Of a DNA stretch of 64,000 nt, positions 39,501 through 52,508 are shown in pieces; the stretch's first letter is position 1, and each line of letters begins with the position of its first letter. The DNA comes from Syngnathus acus. Taxonomy: Eukaryota > Chordata > Actinopteri > Syngnathiformes > Syngnathidae. The position numbers were made by a program, and so were the translations under genes. Location: NCBI RefSeq assembly GCF_901709675.1, contig NC_051102.1, positions 9,867,412-9,931,411 of the forward strand, read 5' to 3'. A model generated the notes under the pieces. It saw only the letters and a list, made by a program, of their open reading frames with translations. It did no database searches and had not been told where the DNA came from.

Positions 39501-39732
39501 CGCCAAAAGGCAGAGGCACTTTTTTGGAAAGGGCATCCAGCAGGGCGTCAAAGGTCTTGAAGGTGCGGGCGTTGATGACCAAGCGGTGCCCGCCGAATGT
39601 ATGATCGCCGCTTTTGTAGAAGCACAATCGTTTTGGCACTGAGGGGTCGGACATCGGCTGGATCGATCGGGAGGGCCCACTGGCTGGGGAACATCCCTGG
39701 ACGGGGTTCTCCTGAGTGGGTGTGTTGGTCAT
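33579..39732 (-). CDS. rp1: Oxygen-regulated protein 1 (RP1), photoreceptor axoneme doublecortin protein
   Basis: Three coding exons join to 1927 aa: 39073-39732 (220 codons), 38762-38921 and 33579-38542 (one exon of 4964 nt, as in mammals). Two doublecortin domains bind microtubules: DCX1 at about 34-115 (KRLCFYKSGD...) and DCX2 at about 168-250 (RRLVVIKNKDPD..., continuing across the first junction as DGRR then IGGL). The large exon has conserved RP1 blocks: DDDIEKSFRVNQDGSMTVEM near its start, then LIDQGRWLLKENHLIRNS, SSSELEEL and CNYFTMPHGSDSDPF near its end. A long Glu/Asp-rich region with repeated EPNPxV motifs lies between. In photoreceptors RP1 organises outer-segment discs along the axoneme. 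The protein stops right after CGQYCQIL, where the human protein continues for roughly 200 residues more. RP1L1 is the alternative paralogue; synteny with tcea1, rgs20, atp6v1h and oprk1 favours RP1. Confidence 0.92.
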
Positions 39733-41494
39733 GTTGAGTGGCTTTGGAGAAAACACAAAGTGTGGGACTATGGTTGAAATGCACTCAGATCAAGTGAATA
39801 GGAGTAATTATAAGTGCACAAAATTCCTGTGCAAATTGTTGCATTCAATCTTTTAGAACCTCTGCCCCATTTTTGATCCTCATTACCTACTACACTACTG
39901 TATTGGAGTACCCGCAGAAAATATACACAAGTACTGGTAGAACACACCAGCTCCACCACGAAGGACCTAGATTGAGACGAAGAACCTATTGGCTGTGAAG
40001 CAAGACAGACTTTCACTTCTGGAACTTTCATAAAGATCTACATACCAAAAGAAAAACCTTACTGAGAAGGTACATTGACCAATACAACAAGCCTCAAAAG
40101 AAAAAAAAAAAAAAGTCAAATGGTATAAAAGAGGATCTGGGGTACTACAGGGAAAAAAAGGTGCATGAATTGAAGGGTCTTACCTATTTTCTCACATTGT
40201 GCCCAATTTAAAAGAGTGTGTATTCGTCCTTGTCCGAGCGAGGGAAAGCCTCTCAGTCGTGTGTGTGTGTGTGTGTGTGTGTGCTTGTGTGCAAGGGCTA
40301 TTTTAGGACTGGCAGCACTGTGGCCAATTTGCTTAATCTTGTCTCAGCATTTTAACATAAGGCGACACACAAACAATAGAGAGTGGAAAATAAAATTGGC
40401 TTATACTTGTTTTGGCAAGCGTGTGAATACTTAGGAACCGAATTATGTAGCTCAATTTAAAAAAAAAAAAGAAAACTCATTTCTAGTCTCATTGGCCACA
40501 AAATGGTGTCGTGAAGTTAACATGTACAGTTTTGCAATGTGAATGTTGTTTTCAGCTCAAATAATATTTTGAAGGAAGTCACTCTCTTGCACAGGAGACA
40601 GCAGAGGTGACTTGAACAGTTACTATTCACAAATAGGTTGCATAATCAGATTGAAGATTTCTTGGGCCTAATAGGGATTAGCTGGGAGATTTTGCGCACT
40701 AGCATGAGTCACAATAAAGTTAGGGCACGGACTGAAAGCACTGTGTCACCAATATTTATAAGCAATATCTAAGGATTTCTTTCATCTGTAATTGTTTTAT
40801 ATATAATTATAAAAATGTTAATACAATGATCCGCACAATAGGTTGATAATCATTCAGGAGATTTTGGTGATTTATTTGAATAGAGAAGTTAAAAGGGAAA
40901 TTTGAATGTGAAACGTAATTATTTTCCTCTAAGTATTTATACTTCCCTCTTTTTACTTTCATTTTAACTGTGTGTTTTCATTGATGCATATGTCTGTTTT
41001 TTAATGTAGCTAATAAATAAAAATAAATTAGAAAAATGTTTGTGCAATCAATCAATCAATCTCGAATCAATTTATGGAAATGACTTGAGTCAAATCCGGT
41101 GATTTGGCGCCCTCTATAGACGGGGTGATAAATGCTGAGTAAATGAATTAATTTTAACAAAATACCAAACGATCATCAAACGTTTTTCTTATTCTTTTGT
41201 CTTTTTCAATCCATTTCAAGAGGAGAATACGTGAAAATGAAGTAGTTTTGGACTTCGGAGTCGTTTCGGACTTCGGAGTCGTTTGTTTATCTGTCTCGAT
41301 TATCTTTCCCTGCGTCCATCGTGTATCGATTAGTAAGGTCTGCTACACAGTGGAGGCTCCGGGATCCGCCGCCTCGCAGCTCCAGCACCGCTGCCTTCAT
41401 CGGAGTGGCGTGCTCTCCATCGAGGATAGCCTTTTTTCTCTTTTTCTTTTCACCCCCATTCTCACTGCGCTTCGTTTTCGTCTCCCCGGTCGCC
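39733..41494. other. Divergent spacer between rp1 and tcea1
   Basis: Both genes start here, head to head. On the rp1 side a GGGATTAG motif (OTX/CRX-like) lies at about 40674-40681. On the tcea1 side an 18-bp sequence CGGACTTCGGAGTCGTTT is partly duplicated at about 41250-41285, before a GC-richer leader. A (CAAT)n run lies near 41048. Confidence 0.45.
40259..40283. repeat. (GT)n microsatellite
   Basis: Perfect GT run upstream of rp1. Confidence 0.9.
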
Positions 41495-44527
<3,033 letters not shown>

Positions 44528-44928
44528 GCGGGCAGGCATCTTCCTTGAGTAGCAAAATTCCTGGACCAGATCCTATCGACGGGCGGCAGATTGGAGCTTT
44601 TTCTTTTTTTATGTTTCTTTTTTATCATCTGGTGTATACGTTGTACACCGGACGTTGTGTTAAGGATGCCTTGTGGCTTTGAGTTGGACTAAAATCTCCT
44701 GAGGTCATCGTAAGCCCCGTTCTCTCTGCCGACCGACCCCACCGCCGACAAATGCAATCTTTTAATATTGTTAATAGTCGTTTCCAAATAATTAGATGTA
44801 TGCAATCAAGCTTGACTCGTTCTTTTATCAGCATTTTTTTTTTTTTATATTTGTAGATTTAACACCGTTGGCAGTTTCGCTATGCTTTCCCCTCCACAAC
44901 AGCACCACATTGTTTTATTTAATTACCC

Positions 44929-44934
44929 AATAAA
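44929..44934 (+). terminator. tcea1: tcea1 polyadenylation signal
   Basis: AATAAA about 400 nt after the tcea1 stop codon. No other hexamer was noticed closer to the stop. Confidence 0.6.
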
Positions 44935-46796
44935 GTGTAATCCATTTGATTAAAAAAACAAAGAAAACTAAGTTGATAACGATCATCTTGACGGATTCCA
45001 GTTAATCGCATGAGATTGAAACCTAATCTGGATTTTTCTCAAGTAATTATTAATACAGTGGTGCCCTGAAGATACAAGAAACTGGATTTAAAAAAAAAAA
45101 AATCTTAATTATTATTTTATAAGCCAGTCAATCTGTCGTCTTCCTTATCTCACAGTAAAAAGTTGATGCCACAAATACTGTGCAAACATGACCCCTCCTG
45201 GTTGTGAACAGTATCTGAGGCAATTTCAACCACTGCATCATCGTAGCGCCAATAGACTGAATCAATTAGCTTCAAACACATTTAGCAAAAGAAACATTCC
45301 AGAGCCTTTTAAAATCATTGTGCTTTATTTATTTTTTTTCTCACTCAAAATGCCCACAAGTCATCATGTTCTTGGAGAGTAGCATAAAACCAAAAACTCT
45401 AATACCATACACTGTAAACATTCACATTATTCTTTTTATTGTTATTATTTTAAAAATGTCTTCTTTTTTTTTTCTCTCAGAAAACGCAGCGCAAAAATGA
45501 ACACATCCCATATACTGTAAACAAAAACAAAAAATAGATTTAATAGGCATCGCGCCAAAACCGCAGTTTGGTGCGTTTGAGGTTCTTCTGCACTCAGCAA
45601 AGACGTCAATCAGCCAGCCCCATTCCCTCGACATCCAGTTTGGTAGACGTCGCTAAAAACATCGAGGATAAATCGAGTTCAGCCGATGCGAGGGACGTGT
45701 TGTTGCGGACAGCTGGCTCTTGTGCTCGCCCCCCCCCCCCCAAAAAAAGCACCTTTATGGCGAGAGTTTGCCCGTGAAAAGGATGTGTCGTCCAAACGGA
45801 ATGTCAAGGCACTTCCCCTACCTCCCCCCCTCCCCTCCCCATGTGAGCAGCTCATCTTTTTGAGCGACGCGGTCGTGAGGCAACAAAAGTCAAAAGGGAA
45901 CACTCAAAAGCATTGGACCATCGTGGCGACAGCACAAACGGCCGTGGCGACATTTTGGGCAGACGCTAAGCCATGAGTCTCTGCTAACTTGCAAACTGGC
46001 ATTTTCAAATGAATGACTGTCATCCAATTGGCTAGCCGGTCTTCTAGTGCAGTCCAAAATTGGTCATAAGTGGTTTTAAATAGAATTAGGAAAAGTTGGA
46101 TCAAATAAATAACCCACAAAACAATCCAATTTTGAGGAGCTTGTTTTGTACAAAAACAACCCAGCTTTTGTGTTTTGTTTTTGCTGGGGGTGTACAAAGC
46201 AAGCAAATCTTTAAATATTACACTTTGGATGAGTAAAAAATACCGGTAGCGGCAAATAAATACATCACAATTACTAAAGTTACACAAAAGGAGTTATGTC
46301 AGATGATAAAAAAAAAAAAAAATTAAGGTGAAACCAAGGTCAAGCTAGCGTGTCGCCATTGCCTTTGAACTTTGATTCTCGTCTCGCAGTTAAATATCTC
46401 CATGTAAAATACCCACAATTCCATTTGTATTATTTACAAACTCATAAATATATATTTATATATGTCGTCTCAAGTAGGAATCGTTTACCCCTCCCTGTCC
46501 CTTGAGAAAAAACAATTTTAAAAAAAGGTCAACTAAAATAGATTACTTCTTTGAAAAGAAAGGAGTAAAAGTAAGAGAAGTTCCTTTGGAGTATTATGTT
46601 GCTCTGCTGGAGTGTTAGCAGTACTTATTGATGTGGAGCCCTCGCAAGATGTTGAGACCTGAGTGTCTACTGCTGAGAATTCCCCGAGTTTTGCGGCGGC
46701 CCGCTTGGTCGGTGTAAATCCTGCACTGGACACGAGAGGGTGGGGCAATACAAAAAAAAAAATGGTGGATCACAGGTCTTGATTTTTTTTTTTCTT
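44935..46796. other. Convergent 3' spacer of tcea1 and rgs20
   Basis: tcea1 and rgs20 end towards each other. TTTATT at about 45324 and 45434 could be AATAAA signals for a long rgs20 3' untranslated region. No further exon was recognised. Confidence 0.45.
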
Positions 46797-48044
46797 CTAC
46801 GATTCAGGTGACTGCTCGGACAGAGCGTTGAGCAGGTTTTTGTAGGCCTGGGAGTTCATGTAGCGAGGGTACGAGTCTCTTTGCATGAGCGTGTAGATCT
46901 GGAGCTGGGCGTCGTCGAACGTGTGCGACGTGGGCTCCTGCATGTTGCGATTGATGGATTCCCGCACTCGGGAGTCCAGACTCACCTGAGGAGTGGGAGA
47001 AAAACAAACGATAAATACGATTCACTAGACACGATGCCACGTCGATTCAATGGAATCACGCGGTAGCAAGCGTAGCTTGGAAAGATGCAACATGGTAAAT
47101 TATGACCTCTTTCGGGGAGAGGATGGAGATGTAGTCCTCGTAGATGGCACGGGCCTTCTCCTCCACTGAGCCCTTGTTGCTCTCCTTGGCGAACTCCTGG
47201 CAGGCGAGCCAGAATAACATGTTCTCCTCGCTGAACTCGGTGCGCAGGAATTGACGGAAAGAGTTGCGTCCGGCCGGGCAGCTCATGAGCTTGTCAAAGG
47301 ACTGGGCCCAAGAGCTCACCTCCTCCAGCGTGGGCTTGGGGCTGCGACAAAACAAAACGATTAGACGCCACACGCTCGCCGATGACAAACGGCGGGGTGA
47401 CTTTCCACCCACCAGTCTTCACAGTCCGCGGTCCCTTCCTTGACATCGTACGAGGTCTTCCGATTCCTCTCGTCTCTGTCCTCGTTCCTGACAATCAGAC
47501 AACTCGCATGTACGTGCTTGGCTTCAGGTTAACACTTGCGACTGCGGATTCACTTTTGTTCCTTTGGATTTGCCACATGTAACTAACTCAGGAATTGTAA
47601 AAAACAATAATGGCAGAAGTGTTGTTGCTGCCGGTTTAAAACAAAGACCGCTTTGGGGTTGGAACAAGCACATTGCCAAAGTTGGATGATCTCTTTTAAG
47701 AGTACCTGTGCATCATGGCATTAGCTAGATAGCTAGCTACCAAATTTGTTGTATATGGCAACCCATTTAGACTCATTGCAAAAGTATGGCAGTCCCACAG
47801 GGTCGAAAAGCAGATCGTGCTAAATGTGCTATTTATCATTTTTGTGATTGCCGCTGGTGTGAGGGGCTGCAGGAGCCTACCAAGAGCAGCTACAGCAGCA
47901 GCACCAACAGAAGCAGCAGGCGTTGGAACCCCGCGGGTTGGCCTGGCCCGGCTGGCCCTGGTGGGCCAGTGCAGTCCCCCCCGCTGCCGATTCCTGCTGC
48001 ACCGACATCTGCCTCTTTCGCATCTCCATCGGCTCTGATCCCAT
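46797..48044 (-). CDS. rgs20: Regulator of G-protein signalling 20 (RGSZ1), short isoform
   Basis: Four exons join to 225 aa: 47881-48044, 47413-47502, 47107-47341 and 46797-46985, phases 2-2-0. The protein starts MGSEPMEMRKRQM, carries the cysteine string CCFCWCCCCSCSCC (residues 43-56), a palmitoylated membrane anchor in the RZ subfamily, and then an RGS domain (about 88-212) with SFDKLMSCPAGRNSFRQFL, EENMLFWLAC, YEDYISILSPKEVSLDSRV and FDDAQLQIYTLM. RGS proteins of this group speed GTP hydrolysis by Gi and Gz subunits and so damp opioid-type receptor signalling. Human RGSZ1 is 217 aa. The ATG at 48044 is the subfamily start. An acceptor (AG ending at 48048) leaves CCC in frame before this ATG, so a longer isoform could splice in. 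RGS17 and RGS19 share the cysteine string, but MGSE..MEMRKRQM and synteny point to RGS20. Confidence 0.93.
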
Positions 48045-48261
48045 GGGCTGTGGGAGTTGCGGGGGGGAAAAATAGAACAGTAGTATGCTTTGCAGTAAGC
48101 ACAATTATTGACTGATTTTTTTTTTTTTTACTTTTGGCTCATGCTTTAAATGAGTGTGGGATAGAAAAAAGAAGCTGAAGGGCTTTTCGCTTGGGTGTAC
48201 ATTGCGCGTCTAACGTGCAAGTGTTGTATGCATTGATATTGATCGAATTCGATCCATATTT

Positions 48262-48400
48262 GTCATTCATTGCAGAGGATAAAGAATAGATGCGAGTACT
48301 GCAATATTGTCTTTACGTGTTGCTGCATCATTTGTGTTCAATGCTGAAAGAATATAGTGCGGCAACAAAGATGCAAATTAGCGTTAGCATGAAGCAAGAA
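48262..48400. repeat. Dispersed repeat family B copy
   Basis: Shares GCAGAGGATAAAGAATA followed by a GCAATATTGTCTTTACGT stretch and an AATTAGCGTTAGCAT end with the 16 kb copy. Confidence 0.5.
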
Positions 48401-48684
48401 GCCTGAAAGTGAAGCGACTTTGCTGTTGCCTTGCAGCACTCGAATCTCAAGTCTGCGCACCCGAATCAAAGCAAAAAAATCGGCCCAACGACAGCTCGTA
48501 GCGCAAAAAGCTCGAGACGCTCATATGTCAAGTATTCGCTGTATATGTATTATGAATATTAATGCCAATATTTCTGTGTGAGTGTGTGTTTTTAGCAGAT
48601 GCATGCAGCGAAAGGCCCTAACGTGCCAAGAAAAGGTGTCATCATCAGGTCAGACACTAACAAATCCTGTCATATCATTTATGT

Positions 48685-48713
48685 AACACACACACATACA
48701 CACACACACACAC
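48685..48713. repeat. (CA)n microsatellite
   Basis: CA run with one TA interruption, upstream of the rgs20 short first exon. Confidence 0.85.
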
Positions 48714-49292
48714 TACCTGACACAAGGGGGTGGGGTGGGGGTGAATTGCTGTATCGTAGGCAAAGATAAATGGATGTTATTATGCAGGGATGCAATTGAT
48801 ACAGGATATTTGATTGATTTATGCAATCGATACAGGATATTTTCTTTTCTCTATTTAACAAAAATGATGCGTGCGTTTCTCCAAATACAATTGAATGGTG
48901 AAGAGGACAGAAAAAGAGGAGGGGGCGGTTGGGGTATCCACCGCACTGCACTCTGGCTTCATCATCAAATGATCCCTCTCTGAATCATAAATCGTTGCAC
49001 ACAAAAAAAGGGTGAATTTAATGCCCCCCGTACTCCTCCTCTCTTCTTCAATCCAGCATCCTCCGTTCTTAGCGCGCGCGCGCACACAGACACACGCACA
49101 CGCGAAACGCGCCATACTTACAATTCCACCATGTATGCACAGCGACAAGCAGTTAAAAATCAGATAATGTGTAGAAAAGGACACGCTTCTCTTGATTACA
49201 TCCGATGGCAAAGCGCTTCTTTTGCCCCCCCCTCTCCTCTCCTCTCCTCGCCTCCACCTTCTCCTCCTCCCCGACCGGCTGCTCCGAGTCAC

Positions 49293-49381
49293 TGCGCATG
49301 CGCACGTTCTCGTAGTAGCCGAGACCCCCAGTGCAGAAAGTGTAAGTTCGTGTGCACACATTGCCCCAATCAAAGATGGCG
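49293..49381. promoter_or_regulatory. NRF1 and YY1 motif cluster
   Basis: TGCGCATGCGCA at 49293-49304 is a perfect NRF1 palindrome, and AAGATGGCG at 49373-49381 is the YY1 core seen close to many vertebrate transcription starts. The stretch is locally GC-rich and lies 1.2 kb upstream of the rgs20 short coding exon. It may be the rgs20 short-form promoter or serve an unseen transcript. Confidence 0.45.
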
Positions 49382-49591
49382 ACACCTCTTAAATTGAGCT
49401 TTGCGAGATGGGGCTGCATGCATATCTATCTACTTGTATTCAAATATCAAAAATAAGTACTGCTTTGTGCATGTGAACATGTTTCACTTCATGTTGTAAA
49501 AACCTTTGCAAATTTAGTATCATTATATTGATATATTCTGAAATACTGTGTGCGTAACAACACTGGCACCTAGAGGCATCTTGACGTACAG

Positions 49592-49592
49592 C

Positions 49593-49620
<28 letters not shown>
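49592..49620. repeat. (AT)n microsatellite
   Basis: Uninterrupted AT run between rgs20 and atp6v1h. Confidence 0.9.
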
Positions 49621-49625
<5 letters not shown>

Positions 49626-50897
49626 TTCATCTATAATATTTGAAATGACGTACATGCGACCATACTGCCACAGAGTCCCAATAGTTGCATTTGCACCCCA
49701 GAGACGTAGACATGTGACCTGCTCGACAACAGTTCATTTAACACTTTATCCTACACCGAGTTACGCAACACCGACCCACAAAATGCCCATGTGACTGTGC
49801 ACCATACCCTCTGACTCCTGGGACTGTGTGAGTGTGTGTGTTGGGACGGATTTGGGTTCGAGTGCAGAATAATGAAAACCGGGGGCGTGCGATTAAAGCA
49901 GGATTGCCAGGTTTTGCTGGAGGCTTACGGAGAATGACGACGGATTCGGGATAAGTGTTTGGTCCCGGCGCCTCACGGCAAGAAGGTCACAGCGGTTTGA
50001 ATCAGGCAGTAACGGTACAAGTGTAAAGAGGAGTCTGTAAACCCAGTTGAAATGATAATAAAGTAAAATTACTCAACTGGAGTGTGCGTCTGTCCAATTA
50101 AAAGGATTTGATACGTATCTCTATACATGGGGTGCAATACGATTCAATTCGATTCGATTGAATCATTAAAAAAAAAAAGATTTCCTGATTCACATTGGTT
50201 TTTCTTTGTTACAGTATACTCGCCTTTGGAACACACTTGACATTTTACAAGTATGTTGAAGTGACGCCAGTTGAAGTCCGCTAAAAAATTCTAGTCATTT
50301 ATTTCAATGGGGAAATTTGTGGTTTGAGTTATGAGCAGAATTCTGAAACAATGACCATATTCCCCATCAAAATAACTATCAACTATTGCCATTCGATTGT
50401 ATAGGTGCACTTAGTGTTGTAGAAATGACATCAACTGGAAGCCATTTGGAGACACAACACTTTCTCTTTTAATCTTCGTAAGCCTCCAATCAGACGTGCT
50501 TTAGTCGCCGCAAATAGATGTTTGACGGGAAGCCACTCCAGCGAGCCGGGCCTCCAACAAGAACAAAAATGTAGCTAAAGTTGGGATCCACAGAAGGTGG
50601 GGAGATATTGGTAGGTATTCAGGTATGGGTACATTTTTGCCAGTTGGGTATGTGGTAGAGCTACGCATGGAGGTATTGTTGGGTTGTGCTGTACAGTTAT
50701 TTAAGGAGGTGGGTGGATCGATGGGTAGGTTGCTAAGTTCCTAGACAGGTAGGGTCGATCCGAAATTAAGGTGAGTGGGTTGGTGGTGGGCGGATATTCA
50801 AGAAGCAAAAATAATCGGTTGGTATTTGGTAGGTACAGTGGGGTCGCTTTTGGTTGTAGGTAGTTGGGTAGGCCGGGAGCGTGTCATGGATGCGTAC

Positions 50898-51086
50898 CTC
50901 AAGGCACACCATATCCTGCTCATCGTGGTCGTGTTCATTGTAGCTGACGGAACAACCGACGCCACGGTGGCACGCCCGGATGAGCCTCTGTATACTTTGC
51001 CACATGAGGACGCGGCGGCGGCGGATCCACCGCAGGATCGACGCGGGCCTGATCTCCCACCCTTTGGCCCTTCTAGGGTGCGTCAT
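50898..51086 (-). CDS. Candidate upstream coding exon of a long rgs20 isoform
   Basis: A 63-codon open frame runs from an ATG at 51086 (context GGACCATGA) to a GTACGC donor after 50898, in phase 0. The peptide is rich in Arg, Trp and Ile (ILRWIRRRRVLMWQSIQRL) and ends DEQDMVCLE. The rgs20 short first exon has a pyrimidine-rich stretch and CAG acceptor just before CCC-ATG, also phase 0, so the two would join as CLE-P-MGSE. Mammalian RGS20 does have long isoforms with an unrelated N-terminus ending directly at MGSE. I do not recognise this peptide. An opposite-strand ORF (50886-51272) covers the same bases, so the call rests on splice signals, phase and context only. Confidence 0.35.
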
Positions 51087-51306
51087 GGTCCCACGGCGAG
51101 GCCCCGCCGCCGCTCAGCATCATGGGAAATCCACACTGCCCGTGGCACTTCTGTGGCCGGGTGCGTCCTGTTGTGCATAGCGATGATGGAAGAGAGGCTG
51201 AATGATGAAGGAAAGTGTTTGGTGCGGGTGGAGGGAGGGCAGATGGGTATTAAGACGATGTTGTGTGCTTAGGACAGATTAACTCTGCAGGAAGACTGGT
51301 GACAGA

Positions 51307-51329
51307 GTCACGTGACACTTATGACGTCA
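51307..51329. promoter_or_regulatory. CLEAR-type E-box palindrome and adjacent CRE upstream of atp6v1h
   Basis: GTCACGTGAC at 51307-51316 is the full palindromic CLEAR element bound by TFEB/TFE3, and V-ATPase subunit genes are among the known CLEAR network targets. TGACGTCA (a perfect CRE) follows at 51322-51329. The pair lies about 230 bp upstream of the putative non-coding first exon of atp6v1h and 221 bp from the start of the candidate rgs20 long exon on the other strand. Confidence 0.6.
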
Positions 51330-51487
51330 CGGTTGACGTTTGTCAGTTTTATCCTTCAATGAATTATGTATATATAATATTGTAATAATACTCCGACAAT
51401 AACATGTCTTTTAATATCCATTATTAATATAGTAAAAAAACAACAACGGTTAAAAAAACGAGCTTCGTCTGTTTTTCCGCGGACGTG

Positions 51488-51562
51488 CACGTGACCACTG
51501 GCCGTTTGCAGTCACATGATTCAACGTGACGTCACTGTCAGCTGAGCTCAAGAGCTCGTCGG
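51488..51562 (+). promoter_or_regulatory. atp6v1h: Probable core promoter and non-coding exon 1 of atp6v1h
   Basis: CACGTGAC at 51488-51495, TCACATGA at 51512-51519 and a second perfect CRE, TGACGTCA, at 51527-51534 cluster directly before a GTGAGT donor at 51563. No ATG opens here, so this is read as a 5' untranslated exon that splices to an acceptor before the coding start at 52509 (for instance AG at 52453). There is no TATA box, as expected for a housekeeping gene. Confidence 0.5.
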
Positions 51563-52508
51563 GTGAGTGATTCGGCCCTATCTTCTTTAAAAACTGTAAT
51601 ATTTACACTCCGTTTTGCACCGTTATTATGCGTTATGTGATTAGTTTCTTGTTGTTATTGCAAATTAGTCCTGCCTGGCACGAGAATGTTGTGGTTTAGC
51701 ATCCTTTCCTTGTTTTGCTAGCTGGTTCGACAAGACGCTAATACCCTTTTTTTTTTCCGTGTATAGCCACATCTTTATGGAATATTGCTTTTCGGGTTCT
51801 TCAATAACCAAATGCCGAATTACGTTGACATACGTTGACATTGAGTATCTAGCTTTCTGGTGTTTGTTAGTCTGACCTTCTCTATGTACACTGCACTGAA
51901 CAAATGGTCCTCGCCATACGACGTGACGACGAAACCGGAAAAGTACGTAGGTCGGGACATGTCCATACATGCGCATTTATGGAAAAAAAAAAAAGTAATG
52001 GCCGAACGTTATCTCTAAGTAAGGGTTTCAAATCTATAATATATGCTATTTCAGTGCAAAATAACCCCCCACAAAAAACAACTATTGGCTACAATCTTGG
52101 GTTTTGAATTATGTTGGAATAAATTGAGGAGCTTTAATTAGATTAAAGTAGTGCTTCACTGCCATCTCGTGGCATTTTGGTGCCAACTGCCAAGGGATGA
52201 TGTTGAAATGTGTTTTTCCATCGTCTTGTGGCATTTACAGGAAATTAGAAATGTGTTAGTTATTCACGGATTTTTCACTCTTCACAACAGCCAACGCTCA
52301 CTCTATTCACACATGATGTGGAAAATGCAAAAAATGTTGATGTTTTGTGCATATTGATCTTTTAAACCCTAAATAAGATCATTGTAAGTTACAGAAGACT
52401 AGAAGAGGAAAAGGACTTTATATGTGATGCCTCGGTTTTGTTCCGATCCAGATGGTGTCCACCTCATAGTCTGTCTCAACAAAGAATTGCATCCAGCAGC
52501 CACAGAGG

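Noticed and set aside
41321-41494. Upstream in-frame ATG extending tcea1
   Set aside because: The extension is a low-complexity Ser/Phe/Arg stretch not found in TFIIS; the conserved N-terminus starts at 41495.
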